Shown here: one piece after another, positions 47,173-56,237 of the stretch | Layout of the letters: the number at the start of each line of letters is the position of its first letter | Position numbering within the stretch: position 1 is the stretch's first letter | Assembly (NCBI GenBank): GCA_963846495.1 | Contig: CAWJWP010000014.1 | Location: 1-64,000, forward strand | Length of the DNA: 64,000 bases | Reading direction: 5' to 3' | DNA from: DASYQD01 sp963846495 | Lineage (GTDB): Bacteria > Acidobacteriota > Thermoanaerobaculia > Multivoradales > JAIOJS01 | Notes under the pieces: generated by a model | What the model saw: the letters and a program-made list of their open reading frames with translations, nothing else | Database searches by the model: none | What the model was told of the DNA's origin: nothing | Position numbers and translations under genes: made by a program

Positions 47173-47885
47173 CAGATGTTTCCCGCGCCGGGGGTATAAG
47201 AGGTCGAGATCACCGCGTTGGTGATCACCGTGTCCGCCTGAACGACGCCGGAGAACTTGGACATGCCGGCGTTGACCGTGACCATGCCGGCGTTGACCTC
47301 GACTTGGCCCGCCTGGACGGTGAGCTTGCTGGCGGCGGTGACGGTGATGCCGGACGCCGCGAGCTCGATCGAGTTGCCGTTGGCGTCGCTGATCTCGATG
47401 CGGCCGGGGCCGTCCTCGAGCGTCATCGTCTGGCCACCCGGCGTCTCGAGCGTCAGCTTCTCGCGCCCGGTGGCGTCGTCGAGAGTGACCACGACGCCGT
47501 TGCGCGAGCGCAGGACTTTCTTCTCGTTCCTGCCGGCGCCATCCATCGCCTGCGGCGGCGCATCCTTGCCGTTCCACAGAGCGCCGACCACGTACGGCCG
47601 TCGCGGCTCGCCGCCCTCGAAGGCGACGAGCACTTCGTCGCCGGTGTCGGGCACGAACCAGCTCCCGCGGTCGGCGCCCGCCATCAACGTGGCGAGGCGC
47701 GCCCAGGCCTCGTAGGCCTGGCCGCCCGAGTCCGGCGACCAGGGCAGGCGCACCTTCACCCGTCCCTGGCCGTCGGGGTCGACGACCTCGGTGACCAGGG
47801 CCGGGTAGACGCCGTAAAAGAGGCCGCCGTAGCCGCGCGGAGCGCGCGCCGCTGCGAGATCGTCGAGCAGCGTGCCGGGCAGCAT
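47169..47885 (-). CDS. gpV/VgrG-like spike protein (Afp8 C-terminal half)
   Basis: A 238-residue spike. Residues about 25-110 are the gp5/VgrG OB-fold (ALVTEVVDPDGQGRVKVRLP, WFVPDTGDEVLVAFEGGEPR, PYVVGALWNGKDAPP). From about 120 on the sequence forms a regular beta-helix (VVVTLDDATGREKLTLETPG, SKLTVQAGQVEVNAGMVTVN), the needle that pierces the target. It ends NIW, without an obvious PAAR tip. It follows the gpD gene by one base, so the Afp8-type spike is split in two genes here. Confidence 0.92.
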   Translation of the reverse strand: MLPGTLLDDLAAARAPRGYGGLFYGVYPALVTEVVDPDGQGRVKVRLPWSPDSGGQAYEAWARLATLMAGADRGSWFVPDTGDEVLVAFEGGEPRRPYVVGALWNGKDAPPQAMDGAGRNEKKVLRSRNGVVVTLDDATGREKLTLETPGGQTMTLEDGPGRIEISDANGNSIELAASGITVTAASKLTVQAGQVEVNAGMVTVNAGMSKFSGVVQADTVITNAVISTSYTPGAGNIW

Positions 47886-47886
47886 C

Positions 47887-48975
47887 TCAGCTCGCTCCCA
47901 GCCCAGGCCGCTCGCAGCAGAAGCGGGTCCTGAAGCCGTCCTGGGTGTCGAAGGCGTGGCAGACCGCGGTGACGTACCAGGGGCCGTTGAACAGCGTCCC
48001 GAGACCCTGCAGGGTCACCTGGGTGGCCACCTTGATGCGGGCGTCGCCCTCGGCAATCCCCTCGGCCGACAGGAAGCGGCGGGCCCCCGCCCGGTAACAG
48101 GCCGCCGCCTCCGTGCGCGCCTCTTCGCCGGTGAGCGGCACGGTGTGGACGATGCGCTCGGCGCGCTCGCCGAATGCGCGCGCGAGGACGGCGCTACCCG
48201 ACAGGCCGCCCGCGAGCTCGCCCGCGATCGCCTCCTCGCCGGTCTCCTCGACGATCGCCTCCTTGGCCGCCACGTCCCAACCCCCCACCGCCAGCCGGGT
48301 GCGTTGATGGGCGAGGTCGGCGCAAGCGGTCAGCTCGCGCAGCTCCTGGCCGTAGGTCAGAGTCACCGGCGACGCCGCGCGGCGGCGGGCCCGCGCCTGG
48401 GCGAAGAGCGATGCACCCTCGACCCACACCTCGGCGTCGATGGCGCGGGCGCGCTCACGCAGGAACGCGAGATCACTCTGGTTGAGCTGGGCGAGGGAGC
48501 GGTGGGTCGGACCGTCGACGTCGATCTCCGGTCTGAGGCCGTGCTCGCGGGCGATCGCGGTGAAGACGTCGCGGTCGCTCTGGTCCTCGAACGTGCGGGT
48601 GCGGCGCACCATCCGCAGGTCCTGGCAGCGGTCTTCGGCGAGCACCTCGAGCTGCGGCGGATGCTGGCGCGGGTAGCGCCCCTCGAGGGCGGTGATCCGT
48701 CCGTCGAAGATCGTCGTCTGGTGGTTGGCGTCGCCCATCTCGACCGCCAACGCACGGCCGAAATCGAAGACCTGGCGATCAAAGTAGAGGAAGCCGACAC
48801 CATCGGGACCGGTGCCCCAGTTGCCGAAGGTGCCGGCGCAACAGAAGAGTCCGGCGGTGGTCTCCTCCACCGTCAGCTTGAGTAGCCCTTCGGCCAACCC
48901 AGGCACCGTTCCGCCGTCCACCGTCAGGGTGGGGCGGGAGGGGTAGAAGCCGGGGGTCGAGGCGCGCTCGGTCAT
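47887..48975 (-). CDS. gpD-like baseplate hub protein (Afp8 N-terminal half)
   Basis: A 362-residue phage late control gpD-type hub. Recognisable parts are PTLTVDGGTVPGLAEGLLKL, HQTTIFDGRITALEGRYPRQ, VLAEDRCQDLRMVRRTRTFE, SDRDVFTAIAREHGLRPEID and LNQSDLAFLRERARAIDAEV. It would form the trimeric hub on which the gpV-like spike sits. The C-terminal RIKVATQVTLQGLGTLFNGP and FDTQDGFRTRFCCER complete the fold. Start ATG at 48975. Confidence 0.92.
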   Translation of the reverse strand: MTERASTPGFYPSRPTLTVDGGTVPGLAEGLLKLTVEETTAGLFCCAGTFGNWGTGPDGVGFLYFDRQVFDFGRALAVEMGDANHQTTIFDGRITALEGRYPRQHPPQLEVLAEDRCQDLRMVRRTRTFEDQSDRDVFTAIAREHGLRPEIDVDGPTHRSLAQLNQSDLAFLRERARAIDAEVWVEGASLFAQARARRRAASPVTLTYGQELRELTACADLAHQRTRLAVGGWDVAAKEAIVEETGEEAIAGELAGGLSGSAVLARAFGERAERIVHTVPLTGEEARTEAAACYRAGARRFLSAEGIAEGDARIKVATQVTLQGLGTLFNGPWYVTAVCHAFDTQDGFRTRFCCERPGLGAS

Positions 48976-48994
48976 CGTTAGTTCCGCATCGCTG

Positions 48995-49177
48995 CTAGTG
49001 GGCGAACAGCCGCGCGGCGCGGGCGTCGCGACGCGCGACGACGAAGCGCACGTCCTCGGGATCGACGGCGCGTTCGGGAGACTGCCCCGGACGGGCAGGC
49101 GGCGCGGTTGCGCCCTCGGCCGGGACCGGCGACGGGTCCTCGACCATCACCTCGACCTCGTCGATCACCACACCCAT
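48995..49177 (-). CDS. Small eCIS protein
   Basis: A 60-residue protein beginning MGVVIDEVEVMVEDP, then a Pro/Ala linker and a basic end (RFVVARRDARAARLFAH). A GGAGGTGAG ribosome-binding site precedes the ATG at 49177. Small proteins with an Ile/Glu/Val-rich start (DUF5908, Afp6-like) are common between tube/LysM and hub genes of such systems; this one may be the equivalent, but the match cannot be confirmed by eye. Confidence 0.65.
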   Translation of the reverse strand: MGVVIDEVEVMVEDPSPVPAEGATAPPARPGQSPERAVDPEDVRFVVARRDARAARLFAH

Positions 49178-49220
49178 TGGCTCACCTCCCGATCGCTGCG
49201 ACCCGTGCTGTGCATGGCGG

Positions 49221-50297
49221 TCAGCGCCGCAGGCTGCTATCGAAGGACGCACTGGCGCGAGCGCTGGCGCTCGCCGCAGCGCCGCCGGTCAGGCCGGCGG
49301 AGATGCCGCCTGCGGTGGTCCCCGACGCGCCCCCACTCAGCGCGCCGCCGATGCTTCCCGACCGCCCTGTGCCCACTCCTCCGCTCGCTCCCCCCCCGCT
49401 CCCACCCGAGATTCCTCCTCTCAGCCCGCCGCCGATGCCACCGCCGACGCTGCCGCCGATACCGCCGCCAACGCTGCCGGCGATCCCCGCGCCACCAGCC
49501 ACTCCGGCCTGGACACCGAAACCGATCCCGCCCCCCACTGAGCCGCCGATCCCGCCGCTCGCGCCGGCGCTGACGTCGACCATCGTCCCCACCGCCAGCC
49601 GGCGCGGGTTCTCGATGCCGTTGGCGGCAGCCATCGACTGCCAGCCCGCGGGATCGCCGCTGGCCTTGCCTTTGAGACTGGCCGCCGAGTCTCCGTCCTG
49701 CGCCTGCTGCGGCGGTTTGGCGGCAGCTCCCTGCTTGGGGGCGACGAACTGGATCTCCTGCCTGGTGAGGGAAAGCGAGATCTTGGCGCGTAGCGGCCTG
49801 CCGTCGGCGGAGAAGTACTCCAGGCTCTCGGTGATCGACTCGACGATGCCCTCGAACTTGAAAGTCCCCCAGAGAAACCGCACCCCCGGCGGGATGTACT
49901 TGGGCTCCCGCGCGGTGCCGCGGTTGTCCTTGCCGGGGGTGATGAAGTGGACGACGTCCTTGGTGAGCGCCCGCACGTCGTCAGGCAGCGCAGTGCCTTT
50001 GGGCGTCCCAGCCTTCGGATCGACGATCAGCGTGTGCTCCGCCCGGTCCACTAACACGTGCTCCGGGTTGGTGACGTCGAACCAGAGATCGAAGGCGAGC
50101 TTGGTGGTACCGGTGCCGACGAACTGCATCGCCGCAGCACCGCGTTGATCACCGCTCACGACCTGGTTGGAGAACGAGACCTTGAGCGTGTCGGGATTGA
50201 ATTGCACCGGCACCACCTTGGCGCCGTCGGTGGTCTGACCCGAATCGTCCCAGGAAATCTCCTGGAGGATCGCCTTGACCAGCTTCGCCGGGGTCAC
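49221..50297 (-). CDS. Afp7-like LysM tube-hub adaptor with glycine-rich tail
   Basis: A 358-residue protein. Residues 1-190 are the contractile-system adaptor region (VQFNPDTLKVSFSNQVVSGD, LAFDLWFDVTNPEHVLVD, LWGTFKFEGIVESITESLEY). Residues about 202-242 are a degenerate LysM (DSAASLKGKASGDPAGWQSM). Residues about 244-358 are almost only Gly, Ala and Ser (GGSVGGGIGFG, GGGIGGSVGGGIGGGLRGG). In Afp7 the LysM end sits where tube meets hub. The GTG at 50297 overlaps the upstream tube-protein stop as GTGA. Confidence 0.88.
   Translation of the reverse strand: MTPAKLVKAILQEISWDDSGQTTDGAKVVPVQFNPDTLKVSFSNQVVSGDQRGAAAMQFVGTGTTKLAFDLWFDVTNPEHVLVDRAEHTLIVDPKAGTPKGTALPDDVRALTKDVVHFITPGKDNRGTAREPKYIPPGVRFLWGTFKFEGIVESITESLEYFSADGRPLRAKISLSLTRQEIQFVAPKQGAAAKPPQQAQDGDSAASLKGKASGDPAGWQSMAAANGIENPRRLAVGTMVDVSAGASGGIGGSVGGGIGFGVQAGVAGGAGIAGSVGGGIGGSVGGGIGGGLRGGISGGSGGGASGGVGTGRSGSIGGALSGGASGTTAGGISAGLTGGAAASASARASASFDSSLRR
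49224..49568. repeat. Glycine-coding microrepeat tract
   Basis: The 3' third of the LysM gene is built of imperfect short repeats; on the plus strand GCCGCCGAT-type units recur, encoding GGIGG/GGSVGG on the minus strand. Slippage in such a tract could change the tail length between strains. Confidence 0.8.
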
Positions 50298-50785
50298 GAC
50301 GTCCCCTCTCCGCCCGTCTTCACCCGGCTCAGACTCTCGTAGGCGACCTGCAGCTCCTCGACCGCGAGGCCACCGTCCTTGGCGTTGAGGCCCGGCACCT
50401 TGAGCTTGATCGGCAGACAGCCGGTGAGCTCGAAGGCCACCAGCGGGGTCGTCGCCTTGGCCTCGGCCGGCATGATGCCGATCACGCCCGAGGCGCGGAC
50501 GCCGCTGCCGCCCGGGCCCTGCACCGCCTCGAACCACTCCCAGAGGCCGAAGTCGCTGGTCATGCCCCGCTTCAAGGTGAGCTGGCCATAGCTCACCGGG
50601 CCGACCAGGTGGATCGGCCGCGCGTTGTTGCCGCCTTCGCGGATGGTCTTCGGCTCGAGGCTCACCTCCATGCCGTCGCACTCGGCGAACTCGGCCGCGC
50701 AGAGCGGCAGCTTGCGCGGCCCGGCGACCTGGATCGCGATGCGGAAGTTGAAGGTGGTGAACGGGTACTCGGGCTCGTTGGCCAT
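50294..50785 (-). CDS. Tail tube protein 2 (gp19/Afp5-like)
   Basis: A 163-residue tube protein of the T4 gp19 type: YPFTTFNFRIAIQVAG, EFAECDGMEVSLEPKTIREG, HLVGPVSYGQLTLKRGMTSD and LWEWFEAVQG are the usual blocks. It lies after the giant sheath and before the Afp7-like gene, the position of Afp5, which links inner tube and baseplate. A GGAGGTGG ribosome-binding site lies within the end of the sheath gene. Confidence 0.92.
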   Translation of the reverse strand: MANEPEYPFTTFNFRIAIQVAGPRKLPLCAAEFAECDGMEVSLEPKTIREGGNNARPIHLVGPVSYGQLTLKRGMTSDFGLWEWFEAVQGPGGSGVRASGVIGIMPAEAKATTPLVAFELTGCLPIKLKVPGLNAKDGGLAVEELQVAYESLSRVKTGGEGTS

Positions 50786-50787
50786 GC

Positions 50788-53700
50788 TCAAGCCACCTCC
50801 TGCACGGCCAGCCGGCCGGCGCCGCCGTCGACCAGGCGCACGGTGAGGAAGGCGAGAGCGCGAGCCGGTGCCACCTGCAGCTCGACCACGAAGCGGCCGC
50901 GGTCGACTGCATCGGGCGGGTTGATCGAGGAGCTGGCGACGACGCGGAAGCCGGCCTCGGCGGTGGCGCCGGCGAAGGCGCCGCGGCGATAGAGGTCGCC
51001 CAACAGCAACTCGAAACGGTGGCGCACGAGGTCGCCGAGGAAGGCGTCGTTGGGCTCGAAGACGAAGCCCTGTCCCTCGCGCAGGGCGAGGCGGCGGAGC
51101 AGGATGAGGAGGCGGCGCACCGAGATCGGGCGCAGGGAGCCGTGGTCGCTGAGGGTATCGGCGGAGAGGAGCAGGAAGCCGCGCGGGTGATGCAGGACCG
51201 CGTTGACCCCCGACAACCTCCGCCACGCCTCGAGGCCGAGCGGCGGATCGAGGGCCAGGACGCCGGCCAACGGGCGGTTTGCCGGTGCCCGCCAGGCACC
51301 CGGCCCGAGCGCCAAGGCCGCCATCGTGCCGCCCACCGCCCCCTCGGGCGGCTGGCGGCGCAGCGACGAGCTCGCCGGGGCGCCGCCGCCGCGCCCCACC
51401 AGCCACGGGTGGTAGAGGGCGCCGAAGCCAAGCGCGGGCAGCTCACCGAGCGTCAGCGGTGGCACCCCCACCGCCGGATCGACAGCGCCCGGCGGCAACG
51501 GGGGGGCCGGCGGCTCCGGTGGCCCCCCCGGAGTGAGGCGCGCCAAATGGTCGAGCGCGTCGTCGGCGCGGTAGTGATCGGGCAGGCTGAGCAGCGCCAG
51601 CAGGTCGGCGCGCGCCGCCGCCAGACGCAGCGACGCCCGCTGGACGGCGAGCAGCGCGGCAGGGTCGTACGCGGGGACGGCGAGCTCCGTGTAGTCGTCG
51701 CGCTCGGTCCCCGGCACCCGCACGCTGTTGGACCAGGGGCCGGGGCGATCCTCGGCGAGGCCGCGCACACGGTAGTAGCGCGCCGTCGGCCGCCCCTCGG
51801 GCAGGACGAAGCCGCTGTCCGCGGGTCGCTCCGGGCCCGCGACCCGGGCGGTGGCGAAGCCGGCGTCGGCAGCCTCCTCGAGCTGATAGCTCGCGGCGAT
51901 CGGCGCCGCCGCGTCCTCCGCCTCCCAGACCACCGCGAGAGCAGGTGGCGAGCCGGCGGCTCCGAGCCGCAACACCAGGCCTGCGGGCCGGCCGCCGGCA
52001 CAGGCGGCGAATGGCTCCAGGGGCAAGCGGGCACCGCGGGTATTGGACCAGGGACCGGCCTCGCCATCGTGCTCGGCCCGCACCCGGAGCCAGACCTCGG
52101 CCGGGCAGCCCGGCGGCAGCACGAGATGGGCTGTGATCTCCTCACCGGCGTGGACCACGACGGCACGCGGGAAGGCTGGATCGGTGTCGCGCTCCAGGCG
52201 GTAGTGGTTGGCGCCCGCCACCGCCGTCCAGTCGACAGGGTATCGACCGGCCGCGTCGATGGCGCCGAACGGCAAGAGCTCCGGCGCCCCCAGCGGCTTG
52301 GCACTCCGCGGCAGCTCTCGCGTCCAGCCCCGGTGGACGGCGTCGGGCACCGCCAGCAGGGACACCTCGGAGAGGGACACCAGGCTGTGCAGCCCGCGCA
52401 GCGGTAGCCCCCTGAGGTCGTGCCAGTGCTCGGCCTCGCTGAGAAGCGAGCCCTGGTACAAGCGACCGAGCGCGGGGTCGAGGAAGAGCCCGGCGCTGAA
52501 AGTGGCAAGGCCGTCGCGTTCGAGTCGAGTGCCGGGCAAGAACGGGCGGTCGAGGGGCACTGCGGCCGCCGCCGTACGGTCGCGCACCATCCCCCAGGGG
52601 AGATAGAAGTCGGAGGTGTCCGTCGGCGCCGGGCCAGCGAGCGGAAAGCGCGGGTCGGCGGCCTCGGCGAACAGCCCGGCGAAGCGCTCGCGCAGCGGGT
52701 CGAATGCTTCGCCGAGCAACGCCGAGAGCGTGGCCGGTCCCTCCGCCGCCGTCGCGGCTTGGCGCCCTGCACGGTCCGCCACCTGCTCTCGCCCGACCCG
52801 CCCGAACAGGGCTTCATCGATGGGGAGCGCCGCCCAATAGCGAGGATGACGGCGCGCGAAGGTGAGGCCGCCGAGGCGCGCGGCGAGCTCCTGGCCGCGG
52901 AAGAGGGCCAGCTCGAAGGACAGGCGTCGCACTGCCGGTAGCCGGTCCGGGTGGGCGGGGCTGCCAAGCCAGTCGTTGGCGAGCGACAACCCGACGTTCT
53001 CGGCGAGCGGTGCTGGAGGCCCGCTCTCGTCGGTCTCGAGCGACACCGCCGAAGGAGAGCCGGTGAAGGTCGCCGGCTGGACCCAGAAGGCTCCCGGGGT
53101 CTCGGCACCCGGGGTCGAGGGGAGCGCCGCCGACCACAGCCGCACGCCGCCGGGAAGCGGCTCGACGCGGTCGACGAAGAGCAGCAACGACGGCGATCCG
53201 GGGGTGAACAGCAGCTCGACGAGGTCCCCGGGCTGGAGATCGACTGCTCCGGCGGCCAGGTCGAGACGGTAGGCACCGGCGGCCAACACCAGCGGCAACG
53301 CATCGCGTGATCGCTCCTCCACCCGCCAGCGCAGCGGATCGCGCAGCAGCGCCGTCGCCGCCGCCAGCTCTTCGCACCAACTCCCGGCCGCCCGTGCCCG
53401 CGCCTCAACCGGGCGTGGCGGGCTCGCGGCGCTGTCGGCCGCCGCCACCAGCCCGGGAAGTCGAAAGCGGTGGCGCACCGCCGACGCCTCGTCGGCCACC
53501 CGCACCGCCCAGCAACGCGCACCGCCGTTGGCGAAGAATGCTTCGACCGCCGTGGCGAGGTGGGCGCGTCGCGGCTCGCCGCGATCGGCGTCCCAGGCGA
53601 GTTTCGGCGCCGCGCCGTCGAGGTCGCTGAAGACGGCGCGGAAGCGCGCCGGATCCTCCACCAGCACCGGGACGTGCAGCGGTCCAGCGGCGGCAAAGCC

Positions 53701-53796
53701 GACGAAGGCGGCCACGTCCATGCGCGGCAGCTCGTCCGCCGGCGGCGACGGCGACGCTTCGAAGAAGACGCCGGGGAGACGGGCGGGCGTCGGCAC
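50788..53796 (-). CDS. Giant tail sheath-like protein with inserted FN3-like repeats
   Basis: A 1002-residue sheath paralogue. The N-terminus LPGVFFEASPSPPADELPRM, VAAFVGFAAAGPLHVPVLVE and VEAFFANGGARCWAVRV is that of contractile sheaths; the C-terminus LSGVNAVLHHPRGFLLLSAD, ISVRRLLILLRRLALREGQG and VASSSINPPDAVDRGRFVVE is the conserved sheath tail domain. Between them, residues about 510-590 and 603-695 are two FN3-like units, each ending in GPWSN (YPVDWTAVAGANHYRLERD; WSNTRG; WSNSVR). In Afp-type systems several sheath proteins exist and the last contacts the baseplate; this one probably does the same and exposes the FN3 domains. The GTG at 53796 follows GGGAG. Confidence 0.88.
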   Translation of the reverse strand: MPTPARLPGVFFEASPSPPADELPRMDVAAFVGFAAAGPLHVPVLVEDPARFRAVFSDLDGAAPKLAWDADRGEPRRAHLATAVEAFFANGGARCWAVRVADEASAVRHRFRLPGLVAAADSAASPPRPVEARARAAGSWCEELAAATALLRDPLRWRVEERSRDALPLVLAAGAYRLDLAAGAVDLQPGDLVELLFTPGSPSLLLFVDRVEPLPGGVRLWSAALPSTPGAETPGAFWVQPATFTGSPSAVSLETDESGPPAPLAENVGLSLANDWLGSPAHPDRLPAVRRLSFELALFRGQELAARLGGLTFARRHPRYWAALPIDEALFGRVGREQVADRAGRQAATAAEGPATLSALLGEAFDPLRERFAGLFAEAADPRFPLAGPAPTDTSDFYLPWGMVRDRTAAAAVPLDRPFLPGTRLERDGLATFSAGLFLDPALGRLYQGSLLSEAEHWHDLRGLPLRGLHSLVSLSEVSLLAVPDAVHRGWTRELPRSAKPLGAPELLPFGAIDAAGRYPVDWTAVAGANHYRLERDTDPAFPRAVVVHAGEEITAHLVLPPGCPAEVWLRVRAEHDGEAGPWSNTRGARLPLEPFAACAGGRPAGLVLRLGAAGSPPALAVVWEAEDAAAPIAASYQLEEAADAGFATARVAGPERPADSGFVLPEGRPTARYYRVRGLAEDRPGPWSNSVRVPGTERDDYTELAVPAYDPAALLAVQRASLRLAAARADLLALLSLPDHYRADDALDHLARLTPGGPPEPPAPPLPPGAVDPAVGVPPLTLGELPALGFGALYHPWLVGRGGGAPASSSLRRQPPEGAVGGTMAALALGPGAWRAPANRPLAGVLALDPPLGLEAWRRLSGVNAVLHHPRGFLLLSADTLSDHGSLRPISVRRLLILLRRLALREGQGFVFEPNDAFLGDLVRHRFELLLGDLYRRGAFAGATAEAGFRVVASSSINPPDAVDRGRFVVELQVAPARALAFLTVRLVDGGAGRLAVQEVA

Positions 53797-53806
53797 GACG
53801 GCTCCC

Positions 53807-54259
53807 TTACAGCATCTCGATGCGCTCGGAGGCGAGCACCAGCTCCTCGATGGCGAGATCGGTGCCCTTGCCGTTGAGCGACGGTCCGGTGTACTTCATC
53901 GGCCGCGCTCGGAAGAGCTTCCACGTCATCGCCGTGCCGGTGCGGTCTTCCGTCCGCAGCTCGATGGTGACCGTCTTCAGCTGGCCCTGAGTGCCGTTGC
54001 GCACCGCGTCGAGCCAGTTGTAGAGGTCGAGGGCGCCGAGCACGCCGCGCTTGAGGGTGACGTCGGGGACCTTGTAGGTGGTGTTCACCTTGCGCGCGGA
54101 GTTCTCGCTCCAGTTGCCGGCACGGTACTCGGCCACCGTCATCTCGAGACCGATCCCCGAGAGTTCCTGGAAGCCGGCGTGCACCGTCTCCGAGTTGAGG
54201 TCGTCCCAGCTCACCCGGAAGTTGAACTGGCTGTACGGGTAGTCGCGCTCGATGGCCAT
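53807..54259 (-). CDS. Tail tube protein 1 (gp19/Afp1-like)
   Basis: A 150-residue major tube protein: YPYSQFNFRVSWDDLNSETV, GFQELSGIGLEMTVAEYRAG, YKVPDVTLKRGVLGALDLYN and LNGKGTDLAIEELVLASERI are typical blocks of the inner tube of contractile injection systems. Next to the sheath gene, as usual. It is somewhat shorter than the second tube protein at 50294. Confidence 0.94.
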   Translation of the reverse strand: MAIERDYPYSQFNFRVSWDDLNSETVHAGFQELSGIGLEMTVAEYRAGNWSENSARKVNTTYKVPDVTLKRGVLGALDLYNWLDAVRNGTQGQLKTVTIELRTEDRTGTAMTWKLFRARPMKYTGPSLNGKGTDLAIEELVLASERIEML

Positions 54260-54278
54260 CTGCGCTCTCCTCTCGGGT

Positions 54279-56210
54279 TCAAGCCCGGCTGTCGGCCGTC
54301 TTCTGGCCGATGCGGAAGATCACGAACTCGGCTGGCCGCAGGGGTGCCACGCCCACCAGGCAGACCAGGCGGCCGTTGTCGAGGTCGTTCTGGGTCATCG
54401 TGCTGCGGTCGCAGCGCACGAAGTACGCCTCGGCGGGCTTGCTGCCGAGCAGGTGGTTGCTCTGGAACTCGTTGAACAGGAAATCCTCGACCGTGCTGCG
54501 CACGTTGGCCCACAGCGCCTCGCCGTTGGGCTCGAACACCGCCCACTGCGTGCCGCGATCGATCGAGCGTTCGAGGTAGGCGAAGTAGCGGCGCACGTTG
54601 AGGTACTTCCACTCCGGATCAGAGCTCGCGGTGCGCGCGCCCCAGACGCGGAAGCCCCGTCCTTCGAAGAAGCGCAGGCAGTTGATGCCTTCCGGGTTGA
54701 GCGCCTCTTGCTGCGCGCGATTGAGCAGCAGCTCCAAGCCGAGCGCCAACCGCACCACCTCGTTGGCCGGCGCCTTGTGCACGCCGCGATCGATGTCGGT
54801 GCGCGCGTAGATGCCGGCGACGAAGCCCGAGGGCGGCAAGTGGATCTCGCGCGCCACCGGGTCGACGCCGCTGCGCGCCAGCGGATCGAGCACTCGTACC
54901 CAGGGGTAGTAGAGCGCAGCGCGCGTGGTGTCGATCCCGGCGCGGAGGGCGCGCACATCGGTGAGGGTTTGGCCGTTGGCCGAATCGAGCACGGCGATGC
55001 GGTAGCGCATCCGCTCGCAGTGCGAGATGAGCAGGCGGATGATCGCCTGCCCGTCGGGACCGTAGTCGCCGTCGAGATCGAAGGTCGAGCCCGGAGCGGC
55101 GACGATCGAGATGTCCTCGAGGTCCTCGAAGCTGAGCAGGCCGCGCTTGGCGCCGGCGGCACCCTCGTCCCCCTCGTAATCGCCGGCGCCCGGGCGCGCG
55201 CCGTCGCCGCCGCCGCCCAGACGCACGCGGAAGCTGCGTGCGGCGTCTCCGGCGTTGGGGTCGTCGAGGTGCTCGAGCACGGTGGTGTCGGGGTCGCGCA
55301 AGCTCGCCTGCCCGAGCAGCGCCTGGGCGATCTCGGCGCCGTTGCCGAGGTCGCGACCGTTGAAGACCAGCGGCACGCGCAGATAACGACTCGGAGTGTC
55401 GGGGGACGGGTCGAACACCCGCGACAGCGAGCGCCGGTGCTCGGGGTGGAAGGTGAGCCCGTCCCACGACTCCTCCTGGCCGACTTCCCCCTGAGGCGTG
55501 ACCACGACGCCTACCGTCAGCACCCGCACCGCGCCGACCTCGTCGAGTGCCAGGGCGTTGGTGGGCGAGGCACCGGGATCGTTCTGGCGCAGCCGGAAGC
55601 TGAAGCGGCCGGAGGGGTCGTCGAAGAAGCGATCGAGCCAGTAGAGCTGGCCCTCGCCGGGCGGCGAGCCGGGTGGCGAGCCGGGGCCGGCTGCCCACAC
55701 CGTGTCGAAGGCCTGCGCGCCGCGCAGCACGTCGCGGCCCAGCACGGTCGGGCTGCCGAGCACGGCGCCAGGGTCGGCGGGCTCGAAGGCGTGGATGTTT
55801 TCACCCAGACGGAAGGTGAAAGTCACCGTGAAGTTGCCGGCGGCGCCGGGGAAGCGCGCCCTCAGCTCGAAGGCGGGCGGCGAGCCCTCCGGCGCCCAGG
55901 CGGCGAAGCCGCCGTCGCCGTTGTAGGCCCGAGCGACGTAGAGCCGCCGCCCGCCCTCCTCGAAGAACGCGCGCACGCCGTGGGCCAGAAAATTGTCGAC
56001 CGGGCCCGCGTCGCTGAATTCGAGGCGCTCGATGGTGCCGTAGATGCGCTCGAAGTCGTTGAAGCTGGTGAGCAGCTCGGGCTCGCCGAAGATCGGCCCG
56101 AAGCGCGTCGGGCCGATGAAGCCGGCGGTCGAGGTGCCGACGCCCTCGATGCTCTTCTGCCGGAAGCTCACCTCCTCTACGAAGACTCCCGGCGCCAGGT
56201 ACTCGGGCAT
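54279..56210 (-). CDS. Tail sheath protein (Afp2-like)
   Basis: A 643-residue contractile sheath subunit. N-terminus YLAPGVFVEEVSFRQKSIEG, TAGFIGPTRFGPIFGEPELL, FFEEGGRRLYVARAYNG; C-terminal domain LPPSGFVAGIYARTDIDRGV, KAPANEVVRLALGLELLLNR, INCLRFFEGRGFRVWGARTA, LNVRRYFAYLERSIDRGTQW and VEDFLFNEFQSNHLLGSKPA, all diagnostic. The middle (about 150-330) is a larger variable insertion exposed on the outside of the particle, with GSPPGSPPG loops. Confidence 0.96.
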   Translation of the reverse strand: MPEYLAPGVFVEEVSFRQKSIEGVGTSTAGFIGPTRFGPIFGEPELLTSFNDFERIYGTIERLEFSDAGPVDNFLAHGVRAFFEEGGRRLYVARAYNGDGGFAAWAPEGSPPAFELRARFPGAAGNFTVTFTFRLGENIHAFEPADPGAVLGSPTVLGRDVLRGAQAFDTVWAAGPGSPPGSPPGEGQLYWLDRFFDDPSGRFSFRLRQNDPGASPTNALALDEVGAVRVLTVGVVVTPQGEVGQEESWDGLTFHPEHRRSLSRVFDPSPDTPSRYLRVPLVFNGRDLGNGAEIAQALLGQASLRDPDTTVLEHLDDPNAGDAARSFRVRLGGGGDGARPGAGDYEGDEGAAGAKRGLLSFEDLEDISIVAAPGSTFDLDGDYGPDGQAIIRLLISHCERMRYRIAVLDSANGQTLTDVRALRAGIDTTRAALYYPWVRVLDPLARSGVDPVAREIHLPPSGFVAGIYARTDIDRGVHKAPANEVVRLALGLELLLNRAQQEALNPEGINCLRFFEGRGFRVWGARTASSDPEWKYLNVRRYFAYLERSIDRGTQWAVFEPNGEALWANVRSTVEDFLFNEFQSNHLLGSKPAEAYFVRCDRSTMTQNDLDNGRLVCLVGVAPLRPAEFVIFRIGQKTADSRA

Positions 56211-56237
56211 GACGGTCTCCTCCTGCGATAGGCGGGG

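Noticed and set aside
49270..49570. Repeats in the glycine-coding tract as a CRISPR array
   Set aside because: The units are short, unequal and without unique spacers; they follow the codon frame of the LysM gene.
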